DNA of 64,000 bases, taken from NCBI GenBank assembly GCA_037447655.1, contig JBBHKE010001466.1, forward strand, positions 122,316 to 186,315, read 5' to 3'. The notes under the pieces were generated by a model. That model ran no database searches and was not told the origin of the DNA. It saw only the letters and a list, made by a program, of their open reading frames with translations. The position numbers and the translations under genes are program-made. Source of the DNA: Zygnema cylindricum. Lineage: Eukaryota > Streptophyta > Zygnematophyceae > Zygnematales > Zygnemataceae. Positions 39,004 to 50,595 of the stretch are shown here, in pieces; the stretch's first letter is position 1, and each line of letters begins with the position of its first letter.

Positions 39004-39753
39004 CATAGTATATAGTTTGATAGTTATTTAAATATGTATACGTACGATAATTCATTTAACTATAATAGATTACGGGATACATAGATCCGGTAATATATAA
39101 AGTACGGATTACGGTACGGAATATAAATCAATACCGCGCATTTGTTTCGTAAATGAAACAAATACCGCACATGTATTTATTACGGCTACGATTAAATTAG
39201 ATTCTAATTGGACGGCCGCAATTAGCGCCGAGATAGCCGAGGAAGTTTTCGGCCGTTTGTGGCTATCGCCACATCGGATGACGCGTGGCGAAATTTCGTT
39301 GGATCGTGGAATCCCGGAGATTATGACATCGAATCCGGATATGACATGTGTCGACATTTAGGCCTTGTCGTACAATGTCCATACCTAAAGTACACCGACA
39401 GCTGTACTTTTGCGTACGGAACTCAATTCTGATTGGTTCCGCACATCATTAGATAAAGTCTGTGAGAGAGATAGGACTTAGAAAAATTAGGAGATAGGAC
39501 CCTCTTTCCCAGAGAGCTTCTGTACAAAAGGTCAACTTTGACCCTCCATAACTTACTGCTCAGGGGAGCAAAGTCAGAGATTCTTTTTGTTATCGACTCA
39601 GGGGAGTCTTGTCTTCACAGGGGTGAAGTTGTTTAGAGTATTTATCTGTCAGGGTGGCAGTTTTTTTTGCTGAAAAACAAAGGGGTCAGGGTTTTCCTAG
39701 AGGCTTCTTGGAAGCTGTCCACTCTGAGGACTTATGGAGGTCTCAGAGTTTCA
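39004..39753 (+). repeat. LTR type 3, 5'-truncated
   Basis: Matches 37965-38710 from the ATATAGTTTGATA word to the GAGTTTCA end. It is joined directly to Gag on the left and a type 1 LTR on the right. Confidence 0.75.
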
Positions 39754-40700
39754 ACAAGCAGGCAATTTGAGTGCACCTCTGTGCATCCTATACTTCCGTG
39801 AGTCCTTAGAAAAAGAAATCTCCTAAAACGCCCAACCAAGAGATAAGTTATAGGGTGGCAAAGATGCCAATTTATACAAATATCAGAGAGAGAGAGGACT
39901 ATCTACCTAATTTTTCCTAAGTCCTAGTTTTTCCTAGTTCTACTCACAGCTCCTATCTACTGTTTGTACGAACTAATCGCATTACTGTTTAGTACTTGAA
40001 AGTACTATTGCTGATGTACTTTCTGTACGGCCTCTGTTCAACAAGGCCATTAGGCGGACGCGTGTCCATTTTCCACTCGTCCGTACGTTCCTCGGAATTC
40101 CCGCGACCGAATGTCGTCTCTCCACGTGGCGCCAGGATATGCCACGGCACTAAATGCAAAAGTGACCATTCCGAGATTTCGGAGATGATGTGCGCCGTTA
40201 GATTTGACGCGAAATTTAATCTCAGTCGTAATAAATACTTGCGCGATATTTGTTTCGCCGTTGAAACAAAATGCGCGATATTTGTTTCAAATGAGTACAT
40301 TACTTTGTACTTTGTACAACTCTATCTATGAGTGGCGTAAAGAGTTTGAGTTAAATGATTTCTGTATAACACAATAGGTTATATATTAATAAAACCCTAT
40401 ATCTCCTAACGAACTTCTACGACAAACTGGTTAGAGCTAACGGCTAAGCCGCGCTCTGCCAGTCGGGGGTTCGAGTCCTGCCGGACTCAATCTTCTGTTG
40501 AGAGCGACTTAAGTCACTCTTTAGTCCTTCCTATGGAGCTGAGAAAGCCATGGCTCCATTGCTCTCTCTCTCCTTCAGTGACTACAACAAGTATGGGGGC
40601 GAGAGAGAAGAGATGGAGGCAGGCTGCCTACATTTTCTTTATATGTTTTCCGCTAATTAATTTAGACCTAGAAAAGACAATAAAACTACTTATTTCAACA
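39754..40700 (-). repeat. LTR type 1, copy b
   Basis: Nearly identical to the LTR copies at 31961-33007 and 42785-43717, ending TTATTTCAACA at 40700. Its outer 100 bases are missing. A tRNA-like module lies at about 40430-40492 on the plus strand with a good B-box word, GGTTCGAGTCC. Confidence 0.75.
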
Positions 40701-41727
40701 TCTTCTTCCTCATACACGTACCAACTTCAAAGTCCTTCCAAACAAAGACACTCCTCCATGTAGTGACACGGTTACCTACAAGCGAAGCAAACCCCTTTTT
40801 TCAAAGCTCCCCTTTCTTTTCCTCTCCCTCTCTTTCCACCAAAGTTGCGATAAGGTTTGCCTTTGTCTTTCTCCCTCTCATAACGCTTCCGCTCGTCACC
40901 GCCAATCCTCACATCACGCTTCCGCCACTCACCACCAGCTGTAAATGTAGTCTCCCTGCCACTTCCCCTACGAAGCTCCAAAGTGCTTTCTCTCACAAAA
41001 ATTATCAACATGGTAATGCTCCAAGTCTAGTGGAGACATCCATTCCCCGCATACGGTAAATGATGTCTTCGTACTCATCTGGGAGCTTCATGATAAGTAT
41101 ATTAATCTTTCTCTCCTCACATTCTACATATCCCGCACTAGCAAGCTCAACATATAACGCAACAATATCATTGCAAAACTCTATCATGCTACCGCCTTTA
41201 TAAACATAGGCCTCTATTTCATGTTTTGCTAACTTCTGCCTCTGTATAGTCTCACTTTTATAAATCTGAATTAGTGTTTCCTAGATTTCCGAAGACTTGC
41301 TTAGACTTAAAAGAGTGATAGCTTTGGACTTAGACACATATCTAAGTATTTTTGTATTCCCATATTTTTCTCTCATTTTTGTCAGTTTTAATCCCTACAA
41401 GTGGTAACATAGCAGAGTGTCTAGCTCCCCTCACCATAGGTGTCCCTTTTTCCTTCTTCCCTATTTCCCCTTCCACGGTAATGATTTTACCTTCACCTTC
41501 CGTTGCATCTGAATTCCTGTTGGTTTTCTGGGCAGCCCTAGATGATTCTCCATAGTGAGCTCCTCGAAAGCCCGGTGGCGAACACCTCACTTGTCCCGAA
41601 CAATTCCCCATAAGTGCTTCTCGAAAAGCAATCCCTCCATCGTGAACTCACAATGAGTGAAGTTTGTTCCATCGAACATAGGCACCCTAGATGGTGGGCC
41701 CATAACCTAAAATTCTATGGGCTCCAT
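40701..41727 (-). pseudogene. Gag-only element body, copy b
   Basis: The ATG at 41725-41727 is followed by a stop where other copies have Gln (TTTTAG for TTTCAG), then the primer-binding site (41695-41707). Later Gag blocks are recognisable: GGSMIEFCNDIVALYVELAS, KLPDEYEDIIYRMRGM and a basic stretch RNFGGKRGRGKERG. A half knuckle CFACR follows, where a stop replaces the next residue. The frame runs straight into the LTR at 40700. There is no protease, integrase or RT. Confidence 0.8.
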
Positions 41728-42784
41728 TGCCACACAGAATTCGCAGATAAAAAAGAAGCCAATCTAGATAGTGCCAATTCCAACTTAATATAAACCCAAA
41801 TGACAGACCCTTTGACAATCACAACCCCATTTAAGCTTCACCTCTGTGAAGTAAGACTTTGTGTGTGCTCAGTTCCACCACAAAATGCAAAGTTAGAATA
41901 TGAGATTTGGACACATTCACCCACTTTGACTTTCCCTTAGAAATGCAGCCACCACGGCATGCAAAAACTCTGACCAACTACACCATTGTGTAGCATGGAC
42001 TCCCTTGAGTCCGCAACATAAAGAATCACTGAAAATGGTCAACTGAATTGATAATTATGGCTGGCCAAAGCTTGCCTTTTATACACATGCTCTTTGGGAG
42101 AGAGGTGCCTATCTACCAAAATATTCTAAGTCCTGAAACCCCCTCTCTAAACCCCCTAGTACTGAGGTACGACCCAATCGCAATACAATAAAGTACATAA
42201 AGGTACACGTGTCGGTGTACCTTTTGTACGGCCATCGTAAGACATGGCCAAAAAGTTGACACATGCCAAATCTTGACTCGTTCTTATTATCCCTTAAGAT
42301 GCCGCAAGCCAATGTGGTCGTGCCACGTGTCAATTGACGTGACGCTATCTCCGTATGCCGCCAAAAGCTCACTTCGCGTGGCGGCTATAATGCCGGCCGT
42401 CCGATCAAAACATATTTTACATGGTTCAGATTCGCGTACATGCATGAATTGCTCCTTTTGGTTAGTGTGCTGTTAAGTAGCTGTTGCGTTAATGTTTATA
42501 TATCTTTAAAACCCGTCACGTGTATCGTTTCGGTAACGCCTTATTGGATAAGGCCTACGTCTACATAGCGAACCACAGACCCAGGTTCAAATCCGGTTTA
42601 GAGCAGCATATTGGCCACCTATCAGTTTTCCTGCCTGTTTTTGCCTGTTTCTTCTTTTTGACTATGGGGGCAGCCATGGCTATCTCTGTCTTCCAGTGAC
42701 TACGACAAGTATGGATGACTTAGACAAGACCATTTGACAAACACATAGAATAAATTCAGACCTAGAAAATACACAAATTTAACA
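41708..42784 (-). repeat. LTR mosaic, type 2
   Basis: The PBS-side half (to about 42310) matches 44744-45370, 49423-50050 and 51461-51840. The other half matches the 55154-56040 LTR instead (GGCGGCTATAATGCCGGCCG-like and TATATATCTTTAA regions). It ends AATTTAACA at 42784. A tRNA-like B-box word GGTTCAAATCC lies near 42579. Confidence 0.7.
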
Positions 42785-43717
42785 GAGTGCACCTCTGTGC
42801 ATCTTGGACTCCCCTGATTCCTTAGAAAAAGAAATCTCCGAAAACGCCCAACCAAGAGATAAGTTATAGGGTGGCAAAGATGCCAATTTATACAAATCTT
42901 AGAGAGAGACAGGACTATCTACCTAATTTTTCCTAAGTCCTAGTTTTTCCTAGTTCTCACTCACAGCTCCTATCTACTGCCTGTACGAACTAATCACATT
43001 ACTGTATAGTACCAGAAAGTACTATTGCTGATGTACTTTCTGTACGGCCTCGGTTCAACAAGGCCATTAGGCGGACGCGTGTCCATTTTCCACTCGTCCG
43101 TACGTTCCTCGGAATTCCCGCGACCGAATGTCGTCTCTCCACGTGGCGCCAGGATATGCCACGTCACTAAATGCCAAAGTGACCATTGCGAGATTTCGGA
43201 GATGATGTGCGCCGTTAGATTTGACGCGAATTTTAATCTTAGTCGTAATAAATACTTGCGCGATATTTGTTTCGCCGTCAAAACAAAATACGCGATATTT
43301 GTTTCAAATGAGTACATTACTATGTACTTTGTACAACTGTATCTATGCGTGGCGTAAAGAGTTTCAGTTAAATGATTTCTGTATAACACAATAGGTTATA
43401 TATTAGTAAAACCCTATATCTCCTTGCGAACTTCTACGACAAACTGGTTATAGCTAACGGCTAAGCCGCGCTCTGCCAGTCGGGGGTTCGAGTCCTGCCG
43501 GACTCAACCTTCTGTTGAGAGCGACTTCAGTCACTCTTTAGTCCTTTCTATGGAGCTGAGGCAGCCATGGCTCCATTGCTCTCTCTCTCCTTCAATGACT
43601 ACAACAAGTATGGGGGCAAGAGAGAAGAGATGGAGGCAGGCTGCCTACATTTTCTTTATATGTTTTAAACTAATTAATTTAGACCTAGAAAAGACAATAA
43701 AACTACTTATTTCAACA
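42785..43717 (-). repeat. LTR type 1, copy c
   Basis: Nearly the same sequence as copy b, abutting the type 2 LTR with only three bases between them. The tRNA-like module is at about 43444-43506. Confidence 0.75.
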
Positions 43718-44763
43718 TCTTCTTCCTCATACACGTACCAACTTCTAAGTCCTTCCAAACAAAGACACTCCTCCATGTAGTGACCCGGTTACCTACAAGC
43801 GAAGCAAACCCTTTTTTTCAAAGCTCCCCTTTCTTTTCCTCTCCCTCTCTTTCCACCAAAGTTGCGATAAGGTTTACCTTTGTCTTTCTTCTTCTCATAA
43901 CGCTTCCGCTCGTCACCGCCAATCCTCACATCACGCTTGCGCCACTCACCACCAGCTGTAAATGCAGTCTCCCTGCCACTTCCCCTACGAAGCTCCAAAG
44001 TGCTTTCTCTCACAAAAATTATCAACATGGTAATGCTCCAAGTCCAGTGGAGACATCCATTCCCCGCATTCGGTAAATGATGTCTTCGTACTCATCTGGG
44101 AGCTTCATGATAAGTGTATTAATCTTTCTCTCCTCTGATTCTACATATCCCACACTAGCAAGCTCAACATATAACGCAACATTATCATTGTAAAACTCTA
44201 TCATGCTACCGCCTTTATAAACATAGGCCTCTATTTCCTGTTTTACTAACTGCTGCCTCTGTATAGTCTCACTTTTATAAATTTGAATTAGTGTTTCCTA
44301 GATTTCCGAAGACTTGGTTAGACTTAAAAGAGTGATAGCTTTGGACTTAGACACATATCTAAGTATGAGATGTTTTGCTATAGTGTTTTTGTATTCCCAT
44401 ATTTTTCTGTCATTTTCTTCAGTTTTAATCCCTACAAGTGGTACCATAGCTGAGTGTCTAGCTCCCCTCACAATAGGTATCCCTTTTTCCTTCTCCCCTA
44501 TTTCCCCTTCCACGGTAATGATTTTACCTTGACCTTCCGTTGCATCTGAATTCCTGTTGGTTTTCTGGGCAGCCCCAGATGATTCTCTATTGAAAGCTCC
44601 TCAAAAGCCCGGTGGCGAACACCTCACTTGTCCCGACAATTCCCCATAAGTGCTTCTCGAAAAGCAATCCCTCTATCGTGAACTCACAATGAGTGAAGTT
44701 TGTTCCATCGAACATAGGCACCCTAGATGGTGGGCCCATAACCTAAAATTCTATGGGCTTCAT
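43718..44763 (-). pseudogene. Gag-only element body, copy c
   Basis: Near-identical to copy b, including the TAG just after the start codon (ATG at 44761-44763), the primer-binding site (44731-44743), the CFACR-stop half knuckle and the direct join to a type 1 LTR. The shared defects show that the defective form was itself copied. Confidence 0.8.
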
Positions 44764-45918
44764 TGCCACACAGAATTCGCAGATCAAAAAGAAGCCAATC
44801 TAGATAGTGCCAATTCCAACTTGATATAAACCCAAATGACTGACCCCTTGACAATCAGAACCCCATTTAAGCTTCACCTCTGTGAAGTAAGACTTTGTGT
44901 GTGCTGAGTTCCACCACAGAATGCAAAGTTAGAATATGAGATTTGGACACATTCACCCACTTTGACTTTCCCTTAGAAATGCAGCCACCCACGCAGGCAA
45001 AAACTCTAACCGACTACACCCTTGTGTAGCATGGACTCCCTTGAGTCCGCAACATAAAGAATCACTGAAAATGGTCAACTGAATTGATAATTATGGCTGG
45101 CCAAAGCTTGCCTTTTATACACATGCTCTTTGAGAGAGAGGTGCCTATCTACCAAAATATTCTAAGTCCTGAAACCCCCTCTCTAAACCCCCTAGTACTG
45201 AGGTACGACCCAATCGTAATACAGTAAAGTACATAAAGGTACAGGTGTCGGTGTACCTTTTGTACGGCCATCGTAAGACATGGCCAAAAAGTTGACACAT
45301 GCCAAATCTTGACTCGTTCTTATTATCCCCTAAGATGCCGCAAGCCAATGTGGTCGTGCCACGTGTCAATTAACGTGGCGGTGACCGCAAACCGCCAAAA
45401 ACCAATTCCGCGATCTCGGCATATATCGCGGCCGTCGGATTAGAATTAGATTTCAACTGTAGCCGTCAAAAATATATGCCTAGTATTTGTTTTGCTATCG
45501 AAACAAATGCGCGGTATCTGTTTCGTCACCTGCCGTACTCCGTACTATACAAAACTGTATCTATGCACTACAAATCCATTTCCCGTTTAATGAATTAGTC
45601 TACGTGTAACTATTTATATATTTATCAAATCCTATATATCATAGCACTGGTTCTAGACTTAACAGTCAAAGCTAACGGCTACGTTGACGGACGGCAGGTA
45701 CCAGGATCAGTTCCTGGGTCCGTCAATACTTTTTGGTAAACCCATCTATTTTCTGCTACCTGTCTGCTAGAAAGCTTTAGGCAGCCATGGCTCTATCACC
45801 CTACCCAACCTTTAGTGACTACAACAAGTGTGGGGGCTTGATGAAGGGAGTTAGAGGCAGACTGCCTCTACCTTTTTCCTATTATAATACAGACCTAGAA
45901 AATACTCAAATATCAACA
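44744..45918 (-). repeat. LTR mosaic, type 4, copy a
   Basis: The PBS-side half is like the type 2 LTR at 41708; the other half is type 4. It ends AAATATCAACA at 45918, followed by a polypurine tract for the element to its right. The tRNA-like hairpin is at 45684-45726. Confidence 0.75.
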
Positions 45919-47179
45919 CTCCCCTTATTTTCTAGTTTTTTTTCCTTTCGACTCCCTCACACAAATAAACACACCCTCTCTTTCCCTCTTTCTCTTTTTA
46001 TTTCTTTTCCTTTTCTTTTCATAAAACTTTAAGAAAATACTCTCGTACTTGAAACAATACATTAGATGAACCGAAATAATTGCATCACACATTTTATTTA
46101 GCATCCCACTTTTCATAAATTCGGCAAAGATTTTATCCATCTCATCTCTTTTCCATCCACACTAAATCCGATTTCTCTCTTGCAATTCAAACAGCCAACC
46201 CCATCTCCAATCTGCAACACATGACCTGGTGCTAACCCTTTTACAGGCACACCTTCATAAATGCCATCACTCCCTTTAGTGATGTCAAATCCATTTCCCC
46301 AAAAAATTAAACTTTCCTCACTCTCACTTTCTAAATTTATTCCCAATAAATATTTCTCCTCCCCTAAACCTTTCATTATATATTCTTCTTCTCCCTTATC
46401 CTTTAAAACCCCTTCTAGTTTCACTTCTCCCTTTTCCTCGGAATCCATAGAAGTCTCCCTTTCCAACCAGTTTTCTTTTTCCAAAATATCTATAAAATTA
46501 TCCTCATTATTTTCATTTTTCCCTTTTTCAATAATTGATCCTAGATCCGACTTACTCATTTCTAAGTCATACTTTCTACACTCCTTGACATCTACATCAT
46601 GTCTAACTCCCTCATGTACCTCCCTTCCCTTTACTTCCCTTATACCTCCAAAAGCACACTGTTGTCTTCGTGGAATTTATGTGTACTTTTCTCTCTTCTC
46701 CATTCTACCGATGTGAAGAAGCTCAAAGATTTTTTCATCCTCCTTCTCCTCATCCCCTTCTTCCTCCTCATTCACGTACCAACTTCTAAGTTCTTCCAAA
46801 TAAGGACACTCCTCCATGTAGTGACCTGGTTTCCTACAAGCGAAGCAAACCCCTTTTTTCAAAGCTCCCCTTTCTTTTCCTCTCCCTCTCTTTCCACCAA
46901 AGTTCCGATAAGGTTTACCTTTGTCTTTCTTCCTCTCATTACGCTTCCGCTCGTCATCGCCGTTCCTCACATCACGCATCCGCCAGTCACCACCAGCTGT
47001 AAATGCAGTCTCCTTGTCACTTCCCCTACGAAGCTCCAAAGTAATTTCTCTCAGAAGAATTATCCCTATGGTAATGCTCCAAGTCCAAAGGAGACATCCA
47101 TTCCCCGCATACGGTAAATGATGTCTTCGTACTCATCTGGGAGCTTCATGATAAGTGTATTAATCTTTCTCTCCTCAGA
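45919..47179 (-). pseudogene. Copia deletion derivative, copy 1
   Basis: On the minus strand: Gag end (ERKINTLIMKLPDEYEDIIY), zinc knuckle CFACRKPGHYMEEC, acidic tract NEEEEGDEEKED, RRQQCAFGGIREVKG, integrase tail VKECRKYDLEMSKSD, acidic linker, GLGEEKYLLGINLES (RT thumb-like), diverged RNase H (VPVKGLAPGHVLQIGDGVGC), then the polypurine tract. Protease, integrase core and RT palm are cleanly missing. A type 3 LTR interrupts gag at 47180. Confidence 0.8.
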
Positions 47180-48227
47180 TGAAACTCTGAGACCTCCATA
47201 AGTCCTCAAAGTGGACAGCTTCCAAGAAGCCTGTAGGATAATCCTTACCCCTTTGTGTTTCAGCAAAAAAAATTGCCACCCTGGCAGACAAAAAACTTGA
47301 CCACATTCACCCCTGTGAAGATAAGACTCCCTTGAGTTGATAGCAAAAAGAATCTCTGAATTTGCTCCCCTGAGCTGTAAGTTATGGAGGGTCAAAGTTG
47401 ACCTTTTGTACAGAAGCTCTCTAGGAGAGAGGATCCTATATCCTAATTTTTCTAAGTCCTATCTCTCTCACAGACTCTATCTATTGATGTACAAAACCAA
47501 TCAGATTTCTCCTCCGTACACAAAAGTACAGTCGCCTGTGTACTTTATGTACAAAATTTGTACAACATGGCCTAAATGTCGACACATGTCATATCTGGAT
47601 TCGGTGCCGTCATCTCCGGAGATACCACGATCCAATGTAATTTCGCCACGTGTCATCGGATGTGGCGATGCCCATAAACAGCCGAATTCTTCTTCCGAGA
47701 TCTCGGCGCTAATTCTGGCCGTCCGATTAAATTCACATTTGATCGGAGCCGTAATAAATACATGCGCGGTATTTGTTTCGATTACGAAATCAATGCGCGG
47801 TATTGATTTCTTGTCCGTACCGCAATTCGTACTTTTACACTACCGGTTCCATGTATCTCGTAAACAATTATAGTTAAATGATATATCCTACGTAATAACG
47901 TTTAAATAGATATCAAACTATATAGTACGTAACACTTCTTCTAGACTTAACGGCTAAGGTTACCGGCTACCGGTAGCTTGCCGTTTGGCAGGTACCACGT
48001 TCAAATCCTGTGGCCGCTGCATATATATTTTTACTTAATAAACCCCAAATATATATTTCCCGTAAACCTCAGGATAGCCTAGGTAGCCATGGCTCTAGCT
48101 TCCTCTCCAATTTCTCAGTGACTGCGACAAGTTTGAGAGTTTAGAGAGAGAAGTTAGAGGTAGACTGCCTCTGCTTCTTTATTTCTATTCAGACCTAGAA
48201 AATACTTTAAAACCATTAATTTCTACA
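47180..48227 (-). repeat. LTR type 3, complete, minus strand
   Basis: 1048 bp, TG...CA bounded, begins TGTAGAAATTAATGG on the minus strand and ends GAGTTTCA. Inserted in gag after ...TCCTCAGA. A tRNA-like module lies at about 47944-48030 (plus strand), with the B-box word GTTCAAATCC. Confidence 0.8.
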
Positions 48228-48231
48228 CTCC

Positions 48232-48241
48232 NNNNNNNNNN
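48232..48241. other. Assembly join (10 N)
   Basis: Ten Ns just after the LTR polypurine edge (CTCC). The order of elements across this point is not proven by the sequence. Confidence 0.95.
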
Positions 48242-48289
48242 TGATTAGTACTTCGAGGATCTACTCATGCTTCTGTAGTAAAAGGCATA

Positions 48290-48690
48290 CGTCCCTTACC
48301 TACAGAAGAGTACCTGAACCTCGTAATGGTACCAAATTAGTCTTAGTCTTAGTCAAATCGGTCAAATTAATTTCTCCTTTATCTGTTAGAAAATTAGCCG
48401 CCATTGCAAATAGATCATCATCCTTCTCGTTAGAGAGTGAGAGAGACTCGTCATGATGAGATGAAGACGCCGAGAATAGTGCATTTCTTCGTTGTGACGA
48501 TCCCGTGAAGCCGTGATGAAACTGGCTCTGCTGCCATCCAGGCCTATATAGACCTGTTTCATTAGCCTTTTTCAGCTTATGACAAAATTTGTATCCATGA
48601 CCCTTTTCATTACAATAAAAACAAGTATTAAAAGATTGTCTATTTCCTCTTTAATTAAACTGGCTAAACTGATTCTGATTCTGATTAAAC
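48290..48690 (-). pseudogene. Gag zinc-knuckle fragment of a different retroelement
   Basis: The minus strand encodes NTCFYCNEKGHGYKFCHKLK, a CX2CX4HX4C knuckle, followed by MAANFLTDKGEINLTDLT. It differs from the copia Gag around it, so it probably comes from another LTR family. Confidence 0.65.
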
Positions 48691-49442
48691 CATGGTAATG
48701 CTCCAAGTCCATGAGAAGACATCCATTCCCTGCATACGGAAAATGATGTCTTCGTACTCATCTAGGAGCTTCATGATTAGTGTATTAATCTTTCTCTCCT
48801 CAGATTCTACATATCCTGCACTAGTAAGCTCAACATATAACGCAGCAATATCATTACAAAACTCTATCATGCTACCGCCTTTATTAACATAGGCCTCTAT
48901 TTCTTGTTTTACTAACTGCTACCTCTGTATAGTCTCACTCTTATAAATCTGAATTAGTGTTTCCCAGATTTCCGAAGACTTGGTTAGACTTAAAAGAGTG
49001 ATAGCTATGGAATTAGACACATATCTAAGTATGATTGTTTTGCTATAGTATTTTTATATTCCCAGATTTTCTTGTCATTTTCTTCAGTTTTTGGTTCAGT
49101 TATAACCCCCACAAGTGGAACCGTAGCCGAGAGCCTAGCTCCCCTCACCATAGGTGGCCCTTTATCCTTCTCCCTTATTTCCCCTTCCACGATAATGATT
49201 TTCCCTTCACCTTCTGTTGCATCTGAACTCCAGTTGGTTTTTTGGGCAACCCCAAATGATTCTCCATAGTGAGCTCCTCCAAAGCCCGATGGTGGACATC
49301 TTACTTGTCCTGAAACAATTCCCCACAAGTGCTTCTCGAAAAGCAATCCCTGCATCGTAAACTCCCAGTAAGTGAAGTCTGTTCCATCAAACATAGGCAC
49401 CCTAGATGGTGGGCCCATAACCTGAAATTCTATGGGCTCCAT
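48690..49442 (-). pseudogene. Gag fragment, copy d
   Basis: ATG at 49440-49442, intact through the primer-binding site (49410-49422), reading EFQVMGPPSRVPMFDGTD and YWEFTMQGLLFEKHLWGIVS. It later degenerates, then shows GGSMIEFCNDIAALYVELTS and EYEDIIFRMQGM. There is no pol. Confidence 0.8.
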
Positions 49443-50595
49443 TGCCACACAAAATTCGCAGGTCAAAAGAAGCTAATCTAGATAGTGCCAACTCCAAGAT
49501 TATATAAAACCAAATGATTGACACCTTGACAATCAAAAACTCATTAAAGCTTCACCCTTGTGAAATAAGACTTTCTGTGTGCTCAGTTCCACAATAGAAT
49601 GCAAAGTTAAAATATAAGATTTGGACACAATCACCCACTTTGACTTTCCCTTAGTATTGCAGCCACCCAAGCAAGCAAAAACTCTGACCAACTACACCCT
49701 TGTGTAGCCTTGACTCTGGTGAGTGCGCAGCAACAAGAATCATTGAAAATGGCCAAGTAAATTGATAGTTATGGCTGGCCAAAGTTTGCCTTTTATACAC
49801 ATGCTCTTTGGGAGAGAGGTGGCTACCTACCAAATATTCTAAGTCCTAAAACCCCCTCTCTAAACCCCCTAGTACTGAGGTACAAACCAATCGCAATAAT
49901 GTAAAGTACATAAAGGTCCAGGTGCTTGTGTACCTTTTGTACGGTCATCGTACGACATGGCCAAAAAATCGACACATGCTATATGCTGACTCGTTCTTAT
50001 TATCCCAGGAGATGCCGCAAGCCAATGTGGTCGTGCGATGTGTCAATTGACATGGCGGTGACCGCAAACCGCCAAAAACCCATTTCGCGATCTCGGCATA
50101 TATCGCGGCCGTTCGATCAGAATTAGATTTCAATTGTAGCCGTCGAAAATATATGCACGGTATTTGTTTCGCTATCGAAACAAATGCGCGGTATCCGTTT
50201 CGTCACCTACCGTACTCTGTACTATACAAAACTGTATCTATGCATTACATATCTATTTCCCCTTAAATGAAATAGTCTACGTGTAACTATTTATATATTT
50301 AACCAACCGTATATATCCTAGCACTTCTCCTAGGCTTAACAAACAAAGCTAACGACTACATTGACGAACGGCAGATACCAGGATCAATTCCTGGGTTCGT
50401 CAATACTTTTGGTAAACCCATCTAGTTTTCTGCTACCTGTCTGCTAGAAAGCTTTAGGCAGCCATGGCTCAATCACCCTACCCAGCCTTCAGTGACTATA
50501 ACAAGTGTGGGGGTTTGGAGAAGGGAGTTAGAGGCAGACTGCCTCTACCTTTTTCCTATTATAATGCAGACCTAGAAAATACTCAAATATCAACA
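49423..50595 (-). repeat. LTR type 4, copy b
   Basis: Ends AAATATCAACA at 50595 with a polypurine tract beyond. Its PBS end is TGAAATTC on the plus strand, next to an intact primer-binding site. The tRNA-like hairpin is at 50361-50403. Confidence 0.75.
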
